From: Neoconidiobolus thromboides FSU 785
Lineage: Eukaryota; Entomophthoromycota; Entomophthoromycetes; Entomophthorales; Neoconidiobolaceae
Direction of reading: 5' to 3'
Assembly: GCA_025603075.1 (NCBI GenBank)
Contig: MU626333.1
Span: 29,239-93,238 of the forward strand
Length of the DNA stretch: 64,000 nt
This document shows, one piece after another, positions 1 to 11,088 of this stretch. The first letter of the stretch is position 1, and each line of letters starts with the position of its first letter. The notes under the pieces are model-generated. The model was not told the DNA's origin and searched no databases. It worked only from the letters and a program-made list of their open reading frames with translations. The translations under genes and the position numbers were made by a program.

Positions 1-454
1 CGCTTACATAATATTTAATTCTCTTAATTTTTAAATTTTTTGGCTCCCCTTTGTAGGTTTTTTTATCCAATGTAAGATTGCTAAACTATCACAGTCATTC
101 AATTTGTTAAATCACAAAATCAATCTACTTTTACTATAACTAGATGGAAATTAAATAGAAAACATGTGTGGATGTATTTTTTTGTAAGTGATAAAATTAA
201 AACACTCTCATATCATATGCTTTAATAGAAAAGTTTCTAGAAAAAATAAAACAAAAGTGTTTAAAAGTGAGATTAATAAGATTGATTTTTACAAATGTAT
301 GATGCACCCATGCTTTTTACCAATTGCCCCTTTTTACTATTTAAAAAAGCTAAAAATTAATTAACTAGCATACTATCCTAGCTTGGAAGTATGCTAGTTA
401 ACTGTTCCTTTTGGAATAAAAATTAAATTAATAATCCCCAAGTCAACATGATAC

Positions 455-552
455 GGGAATGTTTTTTTGATTTCATTACTTTTTCCATTTTTTAAGCACT
501 ACTTGAGTGGAAAGATTGTTAGTAAAATTCTTAAACAAAAAAATACATCCCC
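455..552 (+). mobile_element. Miniature inverted-repeat element, copy 1
   Basis: About 97-bp element starting GGGAATGTTTTTTTG and ending AATACATCCCC, flanked by a perfect 4-bp duplication ATAC (451-454 and 553-556). Orientation is defined throughout by the end reading GGGGATGTTTTTTT then TTTCATTA. No coding capacity. Confidence 0.9.
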
Positions 553-587
553 ATACAATAAATAGTTGGCTGTAAAGCTCATTATTT

Positions 588-686
588 GGAGATGTTTTTT
601 TTGGCTTCATTACTTTTTCCATCTTTTAAGCGCTATTTGCGTGGAAAATTTGTTAGTAAAATTCTTAAACACAAAAATACATCCCC
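588..686 (+). mobile_element. Miniature inverted-repeat element, copy 2
   Basis: Same family as the copy just upstream, from GGAGATG to CATCCCC, flanked by a perfect ATTT duplication (584-587, 687-690). Confidence 0.9.
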
Positions 687-958
687 ATTTGTCAAAGCAC
701 ATTTAAACTTAAACAGCTCCATTAGTTAATTCCTAAATTTTAAAATAACAAAAAGTAATAAGTAAAAAACATTATTATATACCATTCATATAATTATTAA
801 ATTTTTGATTAAATTATTATTTTTTAAAATATAAACACATGGTAAGATAAAGTGTTTTTGATTTAAATTTAATAAAGTATTGCAAAATAATGAAACTTTT
901 GATATATAATTTTTTTTTAATCCTTTTTATAATTTATGATTTTTCTATAGCTTATAAA

Positions 959-1419
959 TGTGAAATCTGGTACTCAGTGACTAGAATCAAAAGCAGCTTT
1001 TCCTTGGTTGACTAGCTGTAAGTCGAAAGGTTCTAGTTTATGTGACCAAGATAGACTTAAACTATGAAAGATAGGATCTAATAGGCTACGGACTATGTAA
1101 GGCAAATAGAATAAACAATACTATTGTAAAACCTACATAAAATATTAAAAAGTTTAGTGAATTCGTTAGACGTACAAAATATCAAGGAATAATTCAATCA
1201 AAAAGCCTCAAATTATCGTGTTCTAAAATCTCTTTTATACTCTGAAAAGTATAGATATCAAAACGGCGAGATAATGTCTTTCGGAATCATATGACAGAAA
1301 TTCTCATAACAAATGAAAACAAGAGCTTGGGGTTGATTGTGCCTGAACTTGAGAACATAACAACTTAAATGATTGTTGTATTATGATCAATCGTAGGGCT
1401 GATAAAGCGATATTTCACA
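959..1419 (+). mobile_element. Solo LTR, copy A
   Basis: A 461-bp unit beginning TGTGAAATCTGG and ending GATATTTCACA, so it has the TG...CA ends of an LTR inside an 8-bp inverted repeat TGTGAAAT/ATTTCACA. It recurs inverted at 33023-33487 and again at 63666 to the window end. A short TAAA duplication flanks it (955-958, 1420-1423). No internal retrotransposon region or second LTR is adjacent, so it is called a solo LTR. Assignment to a retrotransposon family is not possible from the LTR alone. Confidence 0.75.
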
Positions 1420-1433
1420 TAAATAATATATAT

Positions 1434-1528
1434 GGGAGTGTTTTTTTTAATATCATTATTTTTCCACTTTTAAGCGCCATTTGAGTGGAAAGATTGTTAG
1501 TAGAATTCTTAGACAAAATAACATACAT
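1434..1528 (+). mobile_element. Miniature inverted-repeat element, copy 3 (decayed right end)
   Basis: Starts GGGAGTGTTTTTTTT and keeps the core TAAGCGCCATTTGAGTGG; the right end is degraded to ACATACATAT, and no clear target duplication remains. Confidence 0.75.
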
Positions 1529-1555
1529 ATATAAAGTTTTTAAAATTAAATATAT

Positions 1556-1726
1556 GGGGATGTTTTTTTAAGCACTATTTAAGTGGAAAGATTGTTATCA
1601 AAATTTTTAAACAAATGGGGGTGTTTTTTTGTGTTTAAGAATTTTACTAACAATCTTTTCACTCGAATAGTGCTTAAAAAATGGAAAAATAATGAAATCA
1701 AAAAAAACATCGCCAAATATATCTCT
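1556..1726 (+). mobile_element. Miniature inverted-repeat element, copy 4, interrupted by copy 5
   Basis: The left part runs 1556-1616, with an internal deletion of the CATTACTTTTTCCA part. The right end resumes at 1719-1726 after a nested copy. The whole is flanked by ATAT (1552-1555, 1727-1730), which supports the interrupted reading. Confidence 0.7.
1617..1714 (-). mobile_element. Miniature inverted-repeat element, copy 5, nested in copy 4
   Basis: Inverted copy from GGGGGTG to CATCGCC with a perfect AAAT duplication (1613-1616, 1715-1718). It sits inside the A-rich right end of copy 4. Confidence 0.85.
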
Positions 1727-2245
1727 ATATATAAAGATAAATTTTAAAAAAAGTTAGGAAAATAGTGTTAAAAATGAATTTTATATTAAAACAATGAAAG
1801 ACAACCTTACAATGATTATTTTTTTTATTGTTCTTAATAAAATACTTGGAAATTTATCTTTTCGAAAAAAACTATTTATAAATATGAGTATATCAATAAA
1901 ACTTATGTAGATATGGGTACAGATTTTACAAGTGTTTCAGTTTTTTTTAAAGTAGACTAAAAGTGACTTTAAATTGTTAACAGTTTTATTTGAAATGCTA
2001 TGTCTCATGAGTTGATTCCACTTTAATATATTTTTATGTATTCAATGGAAAATAAAATAATAACGTTCCAATTTTATTTTATCTATTGAAAAAGAAAAAA
2101 AAAAGAAAAATTGCACTACAACAGAAAAGGGATATCTGATACTAATCAAATGATAAATTACGTCCATCAACTTTAGCTTTAGTAAATCCTAGTTATTAAC
2201 TTGAATACGAAAAACAGTTTAAATAAAAGATTATGTTATAAAACA

Positions 2246-3601
2246 TCAACCATCATTAAGTTCCAATAATTTCAACTTAACTTCATCCGATAAATTAAAA
2301 TCCAAATAATCTTCATTATTAGGATAAAGATTAAACACTTGTATCTTTGGACAATTAGAAACTATTAATTCAATAGCTTGTTCTATATTACCTTTACAAT
2401 CACTCAATGAAACGTTTGTTAAATTGGAACTTTTGAGTGGGCTATTTGATGCTAAATTATAATTCAAATTCTTTTCATTTATAAACACACATTTAGCTAG
2501 ACATAATATACTTAATATTGGATAACAAGTAATTAAATTTTCCAAAAATAAATTCGTTATAGAAACATTAGTAATCGTTAAACTAATTAAATTACTACAC
2601 TTCAACTCATGGTTATACGTTAAACTTAATTTAGGATCACAAAAGATATCTTCCGCTAATTCAAAGTTAGTTAAATTGGGCAAATTGAATATCAAATATA
2701 ATTTATAATCATTTAAATTTTGACAAAAGCTTATGGATAAGATTCTTAACTTTGGAAATGTAACTTTAGAGATTTCAATATATTGTAAATTTTGGGCAAA
2801 AAATCGAATTTTGGTGACTTGAGAGGTACCTTTCACTGTCATATCTCCATTGTTATATAAATATAACTCCTTTAATTGAGGGAGATTATTTAAGTTTAAT
2901 ATATACTCTTCATTACAATAAGATTGATTGGCGATATTTAAACTTACTAATAAATTAAAGGGTTTATCGAGGAGCTTCTTTAAATCATACTCAATTAAAT
3001 CAAAATAAATACTCAATCTTTTTAAATTTGTTCTATTTTTCAATATTTTTTCTATGATCGGGTTGTGATAGCCTATATATGAAATTAAACAAAACTCATT
3101 GATAGTCGTTGGAAGGGTTGTTATTATTTCATCAAATAAATAATCATCAATATCTTCAGCTCGAAAATAAGTTATATTCTTAAATAGCTCCTTAAAACAT
3201 ATGTTGTTTTTATTCGTATAATCTTCAAGTGGTAAATTATTAATACTCTTTTTATAATCCATCATAGTAACGTTAAATTCTTTATACTCTTTTATATTAA
3301 TTAAATACTCATCTAATGTAAAATGAATTGTTTTAACGTTGGTTAGATACTCTTTGTACTCCAAATACATTGCATCCTTTACGTACAGTCTCTTAATAAA
3401 TGGTCCATACTTTTTTAATATTTTTAACATAATTTTATTATCTTCATCTGAGGTAAAATTGAGATCAAAACTCTCTATTAGCAATGGTAATATCACAGAA
3501 TGCCATCCTTTATTTACAGCAGCTAATCGAAACCTATAACTTTTGTCAAGATGAGATAAGATCTCTTTCAATATTAAATCAGGAAGTAAATTTAATTGCA
3601 T
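2246..3601 (-). CDS. F-box / leucine-rich-repeat protein
   Basis: A single-exon 451-aa protein. Residues about 4-44 (LLPDLILKEILSHL, then VNKGWHSVI) look like an F-box, the motif that binds Skp1 in SCF ubiquitin ligases. The rest is made of irregular leucine-rich repeats of about 24-28 residues, for example LPQLKELYLYNN, FPKLRILSISFC and LPNLTNFELA. By family knowledge such proteins recruit substrates for ubiquitination; the substrate here is unknown. The start is the first ATG of the frame, and the F-box begins almost at the N-terminus, as is usual. A second, clearly different F-box/LRR gene lies at 8059-9672. The ends of the F-box are fairly clear; the repeat count is not. Confidence 0.85.
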   Translation of the reverse strand: MQLNLLPDLILKEILSHLDKSYRFRLAAVNKGWHSVILPLLIESFDLNFTSDEDNKIMLKILKKYGPFIKRLYVKDAMYLEYKEYLTNVKTIHFTLDEYLINIKEYKEFNVTMMDYKKSINNLPLEDYTNKNNICFKELFKNITYFRAEDIDDYLFDEIITTLPTTINEFCLISYIGYHNPIIEKILKNRTNLKRLSIYFDLIEYDLKKLLDKPFNLLVSLNIANQSYCNEEYILNLNNLPQLKELYLYNNGDMTVKGTSQVTKIRFFAQNLQYIEISKVTFPKLRILSISFCQNLNDYKLYLIFNLPNLTNFELAEDIFCDPKLSLTYNHELKCSNLISLTITNVSITNLFLENLITCYPILSILCLAKCVFINEKNLNYNLASNSPLKSSNLTNVSLSDCKGNIEQAIELIVSNCPKIQVFNLYPNNEDYLDFNLSDEVKLKLLELNDG

Positions 3602-4154
3602 TTTGATTAAAAAAAAGTCGACTTTGGGTCTAGATTGGTTCTTTAATCTTCTTTTGAAACTCCGAATTTATTTACTGAAGTGTTATTGGTTCGATTTTTT
3701 CATATTGCATCACCTAAAATTAAATCATATTTTTTATAAAGAGAGCAAGTTGAATTGAAGGATTTGTGATTATTATTAAGTGAATGATAATCAAAGCTAA
3801 TCCAATTATCATTCTTTAGTCGCCTTCTATTTCTTTATAAAGAGTTTAATTTTAAAAGCTATTTTATAGCCATATGGTGGTAAAAACAGTGTAATAATTA
3901 TAAAATTAGAGTTGAAATTTTAAATTTTAATAGTAACAAAAGTTATTTAGTTGATGTTACTTCTTTAGCATATTTATGCTACTTATGATATCTTTGATAG
4001 TAAGAATTGTTTTATCAAGGAGTAATATAGAGTTATTATATTGGTAATAGTTCTATTAATAACTCCTAACATCAAGGACTTTGAAAGTAATATCATATTC
4101 AAAGCAAACCACTAATTTTTATATAATATTTACAATGTTATAATAATTAATTTA

Positions 4155-4192
4155 ATAATTCAATAATTCAATAATTCAATAATAATTTTGAT
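4155..4192. repeat. Short tandem repeat, unit about 9 bp
   Basis: About four copies of TAATTCAATAATTCAA-type units in tandem. No coding function; ordinary microsatellite. Confidence 0.8.
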
Positions 4193-5566
4193 AGTTATAT
4201 GACAAAATTTCCTTATTATAATATCTTTTATAGCTTTTATTTGCTTTTGTTTAGATTAATTATCTATATAAAAAGCTTATTTTGTTCTGTTTTATTTTTT
4301 ATAAAATTTTAACTAAAAATTTATATAAACAAATATCTTACTAAATTTATTAAAAATACTAATATACTATATAGAATATTTCTATACACTTCTAATAAAG
4401 GATTTGATTAATAATAAGCACAAAAAAATTAATAGTGTTTATTTCAATTATTAAAGTTGTACCAACATGAAATAATAAAAAAGAATACCTTTGGAATTCA
4501 ACTTATAAAAAAATAGATTAAATTAATTATGATTATTCAAATAATTTTATAATCAATCTATATATTATGATCCTTAGTTTATTCTATTGCAACAGAAATA
4601 TAGATACTAAAATACTTTTTTTTATTAAAAAATACTAGTTTATTTTAAGAAGATTTCATTTATTAAAAAAATTATTATTTCTATCAAATATACTTTTTAA
4701 CCAATAACTCAATATTATTCATTCTATTGAAATAACTAAATACCCTATTTAGAACCGTATTTTAAAGATATCATCACTTTATTTTATATATCATTACTAT
4801 CATCTTAGCAATCTTTCACTTTAAAATCCAGGTTCTATTTTTAAAGGAATTATTATCTCTTTTTATTTACAATTGATTATTATTTTCTAAACTCAACTGT
4901 TATTCCAAAAATTTCAATGATTCAACTAACTAAAATAAAATAAGAATCCCTTTCATCCCTTAAATTTCAACTTATTAAAAATAGTAAAACTAGCAATTTA
5001 TCGCTATTTTAATTCGACAGAACTTCTATATATTAAATGTTGATATGTTATCAATAGGTCTAATTTGAATGGATTCTATTCTATGACATTAAATATTGAT
5101 ATTAAATTAAATAATATCTTTAGGATATCCATTGTTGAAGGAAAAGTATATTTATCTCCATAATATTAAGTAATAATAATATATTAAAATCAAGATTTTT
5201 ATTGTTATTATTCTTGATAAGAAAAATAAAATTTTAACATTCGAGTTTTTATTATTGAATAGCCTCCTTTACTACTCTTGGTAACTAGGAATGTGATTAT
5301 AGTTTTAAAATTAACTAAATTAAAATAATATCTCAAAAGGTGGCGTTATTATGCATTATTTTAATAGGTATACTTACTATATTAAATACTCTATTTTATT
5401 TTTAGAATTTAATTTATTCTATTTGGTTTGGTTTGATATTTTACTATACAAAATATAATAAAAACAAATGTATTTTTAGAATATTTAATATACCACAGAT
5501 TCTGGGGTAATTCTTAGTTGAAAATAAAAGAAAGATAATGCTACATATACCGAGTTTACAAACTAG

Positions 5567-5576
5567 TATAAAAATA
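5567..5576 (+). promoter_or_regulatory. TATA box of the Thr-rich secreted protein
   Basis: TATAAAAATA lies 84 bp before the ATG at 5651. This is the same spacing seen for the secreted-protein cluster further right. Confidence 0.6.
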
Positions 5577-5650
5577 GCATCAACATACTACAATTTTATC
5601 ACAAAATAAAAACAAAAAGAAAGATATATTGTATAATCAAATCCAAAAAA

Positions 5651-6775
5651 ATGCAACTCTTATCATTGGTTCAAGTAATTTTATCTGTAGCTACCATTCA
5701 AGCACTTGACCTTAACGCTGATCTTCTTAATAATCAAAACTATTATGATTACCCCAACCCTCCTTATGGTCGTCCTATAAAAACGGTTACTGCTACATTG
5801 ACAAAGACTGAAACTGAAACATGTACCACTACCGTGACTAAGCAACCGATTATCAGCACAGTTTATAAACCAACTACAGTAATTCAAACTACTACAATTA
5901 GTAATAAACCAGTGACTTCTACTGTTCGTACCTCTATTTATATTACAAAATATAAAACTTCTTTTGTTCCTACCACCACCACTTGTTATGAAACATTAAC
6001 AAAAACAACCACTGTATCAAATAAGCCAACTTCTTGTTATCCAAATACCATTACTAAGACCAATGTCATTACATCTTATGTACCAACTACTTCTTATGCT
6101 ACACAAACCAGTACCTTAACTTCCATCCATTACTCTACCATTACCAATACTGCTACTTCAACTATTGTTCAAACTTCCGTTATTCCAACCACTATTACTT
6201 ATGTCTCCACTATCCAAGTACCCACCACAATTACTCAAACTTCTACTCTTAATGTACCCACTACTATTTTATTAACTAAAACCATCACTTCTACTGTACA
6301 AAATACAAATACTGTCTACCCAACTAGTACAGTGACTATTACTAGTACTAAAAATGAATATCAAACTATTACCAATACTCAAACACAAGTAATTACTAAG
6401 ACTGAAAGTACTTGCAATACATCGAATACCAGCTCATCAGTAAGTTCTACTCAATCAACTACTTCAACTTATGGTACTACTACTCCAATCACTACCAAGC
6501 CTTCCACCACTACTTCAAGTGTAAACTCTACTACTTCTACTTCCTCCACTCCAGCTACTACTAAGCCTTCTACTTCTACTACGCCTACTTATCCTACATA
6601 TGATACTAAACCTGTACCATCATCTTCTAGTAGTAGTAAGACTACCCCTACATATACTAAGCCAACACCAACCTATACTAAGCCAACTCCTACATATACT
6701 AAGCCAACTCCTACATATACTAAGCCAACACCAACCTATAGTAAACCTAGTCATGGGTATCCAACTTATTATTAA
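5651..6775 (+). CDS. Secreted Thr/Ser-rich mucin-like protein
   Basis: A 374-aa protein with a signal peptide at residues 1-18 (MQLLSLVQVILSVATIQA, probable cleavage after QA). The mature part is dominated by Thr, with Ser, Val, Pro and Lys, organised in loose repeats such as TSTVTKTT and NKPTS. Only a few Cys are present, in the ETCTTT, TTCYETL, TSCYPN and STCNTS contexts. The C-terminus, residues about 331-365, carries tandem TPTYTKP repeats and ends HGYPTYY. Such composition is typical of heavily O-glycosylated fungal wall or extracellular proteins. There is no hydrophobic C-terminal tail, so a GPI anchor is unlikely. The exact role is unknown; adhesin-like or spore-coat functions are possible but not shown. 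Confidence 0.85.
   Translation: MQLLSLVQVILSVATIQALDLNADLLNNQNYYDYPNPPYGRPIKTVTATLTKTETETCTTTVTKQPIISTVYKPTTVIQTTTISNKPVTSTVRTSIYITKYKTSFVPTTTTCYETLTKTTTVSNKPTSCYPNTITKTNVITSYVPTTSYATQTSTLTSIHYSTITNTATSTIVQTSVIPTTITYVSTIQVPTTITQTSTLNVPTTILLTKTITSTVQNTNTVYPTSTVTITSTKNEYQTITNTQTQVITKTESTCNTSNTSSSVSSTQSTTSTYGTTTPITTKPSTTTSSVNSTTSTSSTPATTKPSTSTTPTYPTYDTKPVPSSSSSSKTTPTYTKPTPTYTKPTPTYTKPTPTYTKPTPTYSKPSHGYPTYY
6644..6746 (+). repeat. Five tandem 21-bp coding repeats (TPTYTKP)
   Basis: In-frame tandem repeats encoding TPTYTKP, the last as TPTYSKP. Synonymous differences (CCAACACCAACC versus CCAACTCCTACA) show that they are not all freshly copied. Length polymorphism between strains would be expected. 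Confidence 0.85.
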
Positions 6776-8058
6776 ATAAGCAATCAATAAATAAAATATT
6801 TGAATTTTTAACATATGGAATTATCAACTTTTAAATATTATTTATTTTAATACTTTTTTAAAAAAAAATTATAAGTAGTAGAATTATATATTAGTTAGAA
6901 CGAACAATAATAATAGTTAAGATGTATAAAGTATCTATTAATATTAAGAGATTTATCCGTCAATGGAATATCCTGATATGATATGTAAGTGATGAGTTTG
7001 TTTATTCCCTTTCTATAAAAAAGTAGATATCAAAAAAATAATGGTTGAAATTTACTTTTTTAAAATTATTATTATTGGATGAATAATATCGAGAAATTGA
7101 TAATAATTGATTAGAAGATATATATATATTAGATTTAATTTACTTGAAATACACAACTATTGTTGCTATAGTCAAGTGGTGATATTTGTATTTATTCTCT
7201 TTGATTGCTATATCAAAATTTACTATTTTTTTTAACTCTCTTTTAATATTAGCTCATTATCAGTGTTTTCAAAAATCTTTATTCAAGTAAAAAAGTAACA
7301 AAAAGGTTGCAATAATTACTGCATCAGTTTTAGAAATTAATACCAAACTTACTATTGTTTTTAGATAGTAATAACGTTACCTGTTGCATCCAACAATGTT
7401 TTATTAACTATAGATATGAAATTGTTTAGCATGAAAACGGATTTAATACAAAAATTGATATTCTAGAAAATTCAATTTCTCTTATAACTACTAAAACTCT
7501 ATTGTGGCTTGTATAACTATTGATTTAAAAATAAAATCAAGGTAGAATCTTAAGATTTAGGTTTAAAAAAACTAAATAAATAATTAGCACTAAAAATTAG
7601 CACAACTTAAATCACAATACAGTTACAGTAGTTGTAATATTTGTTTGGGATTTCAAAATCGAATTTTAGAACAATTAATTAGAAGATTAAAGAATATGGG
7701 AACTGTGTGATAAGGATAATAGCTTTATTTGATAGAATAAAGTCAACATAAATTATAACAATGAATCTACATAAAAACGAATTATTTGAAATGAAACTAA
7801 TACAATACCATAACTAATATTTAAAAAAGTGACTATAAATTGAACCCCTTAATCAAAAATCAGTTTGATATTAAAACTACTCTACTTACTAAATAAGTCT
7901 ATAAATGACTTGAATTCCCATTAAAGAACTCATTTCAAAGTGTAACTGAAATCAAGTTTAAGCTTAATTTTGAATTTCTAAACCAATAAAGTAAGCCCCT
8001 CAATTAGATAAATTGTACTAAACTAAAAGCTTTTCTTTTTGTATTTATTTTTTTAACA
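6776..8058. other. Intergenic stretch, nothing recognised
   Basis: AT-rich DNA with no plausible exon, RNA gene or repeat copy visible to me between the secreted mucin-like gene and the second F-box gene. Confidence 0.55.
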
Positions 8059-9672
8059 ATGAATCCATCTAATATTAAAGAAGGACCACTAAGCAATAAA
8101 CGACGATTAGATATTAATAACAAATTAAAGGAAAATGTAGCGGAAAATAACAATCCAGATATGATAATGATTAAAAAGAGTAAATATGAGCTAATTACTA
8201 ATACTTCTTCTTCTTCTTCTTCTTTTCAAGCTTCAAGCCCATTCAATAATCTACCTGATCCAGTATGGGATCGATTAATACAATATCTTCCCTTTAATAC
8301 AATGGTACAAGCAAGTCAAGTAAGTAAAAATTGGCGTCATCAAATCAATCCTTATTTATGGAAAAAACCAAGCTATCAATGGTATTTAAAGATTATCAAA
8401 GAGAATTCATTTATTAAAAATATTACGCATTATCAATCTAATATAAGAAATATTGATTGTATTAATATTGAACCAAGGTTATTGTCTAAAGCAGTGGGAT
8501 TATGTCATAATTTAGAAGCATTAGCATTGAATTGTTCTATGCCTATAGTTTGGAAGGATCAAGAGTTAGTTGAGGTTTTAAGTCATCAACATTTAAGATA
8601 TAAATTAAAACATTTAGCTATTTTTAATTTAAATTTAGAGTTTTCAAAATGGAAAGAATTAAGTGAAATAATTTGTTTTATGAGGAATTTAATATTTTTA
8701 ACATTACCGCCTAATTTCCCTTATAATACAGCATTTAAGAATTTACCAACATCGTTAAAGTTTTTAAATTGTTCATTAGATAATGAAAGTTATTTAAACT
8801 TATTAAGTTTAGACTTGAATAATTTTATTGGACTAACAATGAATTTTAATATATATTTAAATATATCTTTAGAAAATTTGTTATTAAAATTGAAAAAGTT
8901 AACTACTTTATCTTTAGAAGGAAACGGATATATCTCGAAACTAAATCATTTGATTAATCCCAAATTATTAACAGGATTGAAAATTAACATTAATACCAAT
9001 AAAGAGGATTTATTAATTCTATTAAGAAAATGTAGGAATTTAGTTCATGTAGAATTTTGTAATATATGTTGTGATGATCGAACTATTAAACTATTGTTAC
9101 GACATAATTTTAATTTAAAAGTGTTAAAAGTAATCAACACTTCTATAACTACATCAGGAATTGCAAGTATTTTTAAAAGTAAAGCTAAAATTCAACAACT
9201 AGAACTTCAATGTCATCATGAAAATTGCGGACCTTATAATTTAGAATTAGATAAATGTGAATTCTTATATCAATTAAAAGAATTAAATATAAATTTAACT
9301 TTGTATTTATCAATTAAAATATTGAAAGCATTGAAATTTATGAAATCCTTAGTTAATTTTCAATTCTTACTTTCTTTCAATCAATTAGGCAATATTGATT
9401 GTCATTCTATCTTTACTCCTTCTTTACCTTATCTTGCTTTCTTCCCAATTACTATTCAATTAGATTATTTGATGAATAATTGGCCAACTTATTTTAAATT
9501 TCAATGTTATACATTAACTAAATTTCATATTCAATTAAAAGGAAATGAATTATTTATGAAACTATATAAAAAAAGAATGATCGAATTGTTTAAGTTAGCA
9601 TTAAAAGTTTCACCTTGTATATTGAAACCCATGTTATTATATCAAGAGGAAATAGTTTATCCAGAGTTTTAA
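8059..9672 (+). CDS. F-box / leucine-rich-repeat protein
   Basis: A single-exon 537-aa protein. An N-terminal basic, probably disordered segment with a KRR patch near residues 14-16 and a serine run (about residues 50-55, a TTC repeat in the DNA) precedes an F-box at about residues 62-104 (FNNLPDPVWDRLIQYLPF, then SQVSKNWRHQI and a LWKKPSYQW tail). The remainder is a degenerate leucine-rich-repeat solenoid, for example LKKLTTLSLEGNGYI and FNLKVLKVINTSITTSGI. The predicted role is substrate adaptor of an SCF ubiquitin ligase. It is not a close copy of the F-box gene at 2246-3601; the two share domain layout only. Substrate unknown. Confidence 0.85.
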   Translation: MNPSNIKEGPLSNKRRLDINNKLKENVAENNNPDMIMIKKSKYELITNTSSSSSSFQASSPFNNLPDPVWDRLIQYLPFNTMVQASQVSKNWRHQINPYLWKKPSYQWYLKIIKENSFIKNITHYQSNIRNIDCINIEPRLLSKAVGLCHNLEALALNCSMPIVWKDQELVEVLSHQHLRYKLKHLAIFNLNLEFSKWKELSEIICFMRNLIFLTLPPNFPYNTAFKNLPTSLKFLNCSLDNESYLNLLSLDLNNFIGLTMNFNIYLNISLENLLLKLKKLTTLSLEGNGYISKLNHLINPKLLTGLKININTNKEDLLILLRKCRNLVHVEFCNICCDDRTIKLLLRHNFNLKVLKVINTSITTSGIASIFKSKAKIQQLELQCHHENCGPYNLELDKCEFLYQLKELNINLTLYLSIKILKALKFMKSLVNFQFLLSFNQLGNIDCHSIFTPSLPYLAFFPITIQLDYLMNNWPTYFKFQCYTLTKFHIQLKGNELFMKLYKKRMIELFKLALKVSPCILKPMLLYQEEIVYPEF

Positions 9673-10343
9673 AAATAGCTGAAGAAGTTTATTAAAAAGA
9701 GTTTATCAGGGTTGTATTGTTTTCAATTATTAAAAGATGTAATTTATTTGGAATTGAATGCATTTAGAAAGGATACTGAATCTGGTATTTTATGTTATAG
9801 TTGTTAGCTGAATTATTTTATTTTAATAAAATAATATATTTTAGAGTTAATAATATATTACATTCTATGTTTCTTATATTATTATGAACTTAAAGTTAAT
9901 TTTTTTATTGTTTTTTTTTAATTAACTTCACTTTTTGATTGTTAAAATGTATATTTAAAAACTAAGAAGGAATATAGACAAGGTTGAAATTGTATAATTA
10001 ACGCAAATACTCTTTATTTAAGTTATTTGTATCCTGATAATAATAAAGAATAGATTAGATTAATATCATAAATAATACTTACTTTATAAAATTGATATTA
10101 GTAATTGAATATTATTTTTAAACTAAATATATATATTAATACTTATAAAAAATACAGAATTAAGGCTCATTTTAGTTAAATAAAAAATCAGTCTTAACTT
10201 ATCTTAACTTCATTTCATCAATATTGTGCATCTACTCCCTTAATTTTTAAATCAAATCAATATCAATTTATTTTTATTTTTATATGATATAGATATATAT
10301 ACATAAATAAACTTCAATTATCTTCAGATACAACCCTCTCTTT
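9673..10343. other. Intergenic stretch, nothing recognised
   Basis: AT-rich sequence between the F-box gene and the 3' end of the BLOC1S1 gene. No exon or RNA gene seen. Confidence 0.55.
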
Positions 10344-10909
10344 TTACAACCTTTCTTCTTCAATCTTTTCCAATACACCAGCCACTTGTTCCATTTCTCT
10401 TTCAATAACTTTAGACCAATGTTGTACATCTCCTAATTCCTATTATTATTATTAAATAAAAACATTCCAAATCTAAAGCTTGTTCTTATAAATATAGAAA
10501 ATAATTCAATTACCTTTAAAGCGTCATTAAATTGATTAATCATCGTTGACCATTGGGAAGCTTGTTTTTGTAATAAATTAGCTTGTTGTAAAACTTGAGT
10601 TATTTCTTTATAATCTAAATTTTTTTGTTTTTTTAATATATCAGATACTCTAAAAATAATAATTAATTAACATTTAACATTTTATAAAAAACTCATTTAG
10701 CTTCATTGTTATTACCTTTCATTTAATTTCTCGGATAAATGTTCACTACTTTCTTTAATAGCTAATTTAGCGTCTTTACGAAGTTGAGCTAATAAAGAGA
10801 GGTCAAGGGAAAGTGAAGGGAATTGATAAGAATTACCGTTAGTTAATTTAAGCTTAGATTGACGAAGTTGATGTTCTTTCAATAATTGAGATAACGTTTC
10901 TTCACCCAT
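10344..10909 (-). CDS. BLOC1S1: BLOC-1 complex subunit 1 (GCN5L1-like), 3 exons
   Basis: Spliced model on the minus strand: exons 10716-10909, 10514-10649 and 10344-10439, introns of 66 and 74 nt with GTAATA/GTAATT donors and TAG acceptors, giving 141 aa. The N-terminus MGEETLSQLLKEHQLRQSKL matches the family's LSRLLKEHQ opening. Exon 2 carries KQASQWSTMINQFNDALK and exon 3 starts ELGDVQHWSKVIEREM, which correspond to the conserved region FNxALKEIGDVENW. The protein is a helical, coiled-coil subunit of BLOC-1/BORC-type complexes that act in endolysosomal trafficking. I chose the ATG at 10909 because it aligns with the family start; an in-frame ATG at 10984 would add an atypical hydrophobic extension. 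It is divergent from the RNase P subunit gene, with only 179 bp between their ATGs. Confidence 0.85.
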
Positions 10910-11088
10910 TATTAATATTAATAATTTAAAAAAATAGTCAAAAAAAATCCCGTTTAAGTTGAATTCATCATCAATTTTAACCAATCCAATCGAGGTATTT
11001 ATGAGTTTGAAAATTAATAAATATTTAATGTAAATAATTCTGTATACTTTTTGAATATTTGTATAGAATAAAAATCAAGTTTGAATAA

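Larger units (their letters stand above)
1..2245. other. Gene-free left end, mobile-element debris
   Basis: No credible coding region is visible. The stretch holds five copies of the miniature inverted-repeat element and one solo LTR, listed separately. The remainder is AT-rich sequence with homopolymer runs and nothing I can name. Confidence 0.6.
3602..5650. other. Intergenic stretch, nothing coding seen
   Basis: About 2 kb of AT-rich DNA between the divergently oriented F-box and Thr-rich secreted-protein genes. I see only a short tandem repeat near 4155 and, at the right edge, the promoter of the downstream gene. Confidence 0.6.

Noticed and set aside
10910-10984. Upstream in-frame start for BLOC1S1
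   Set aside because: It adds a hydrophobic extension absent from the family; the ATG at 10909 aligns with the conserved N-terminus.
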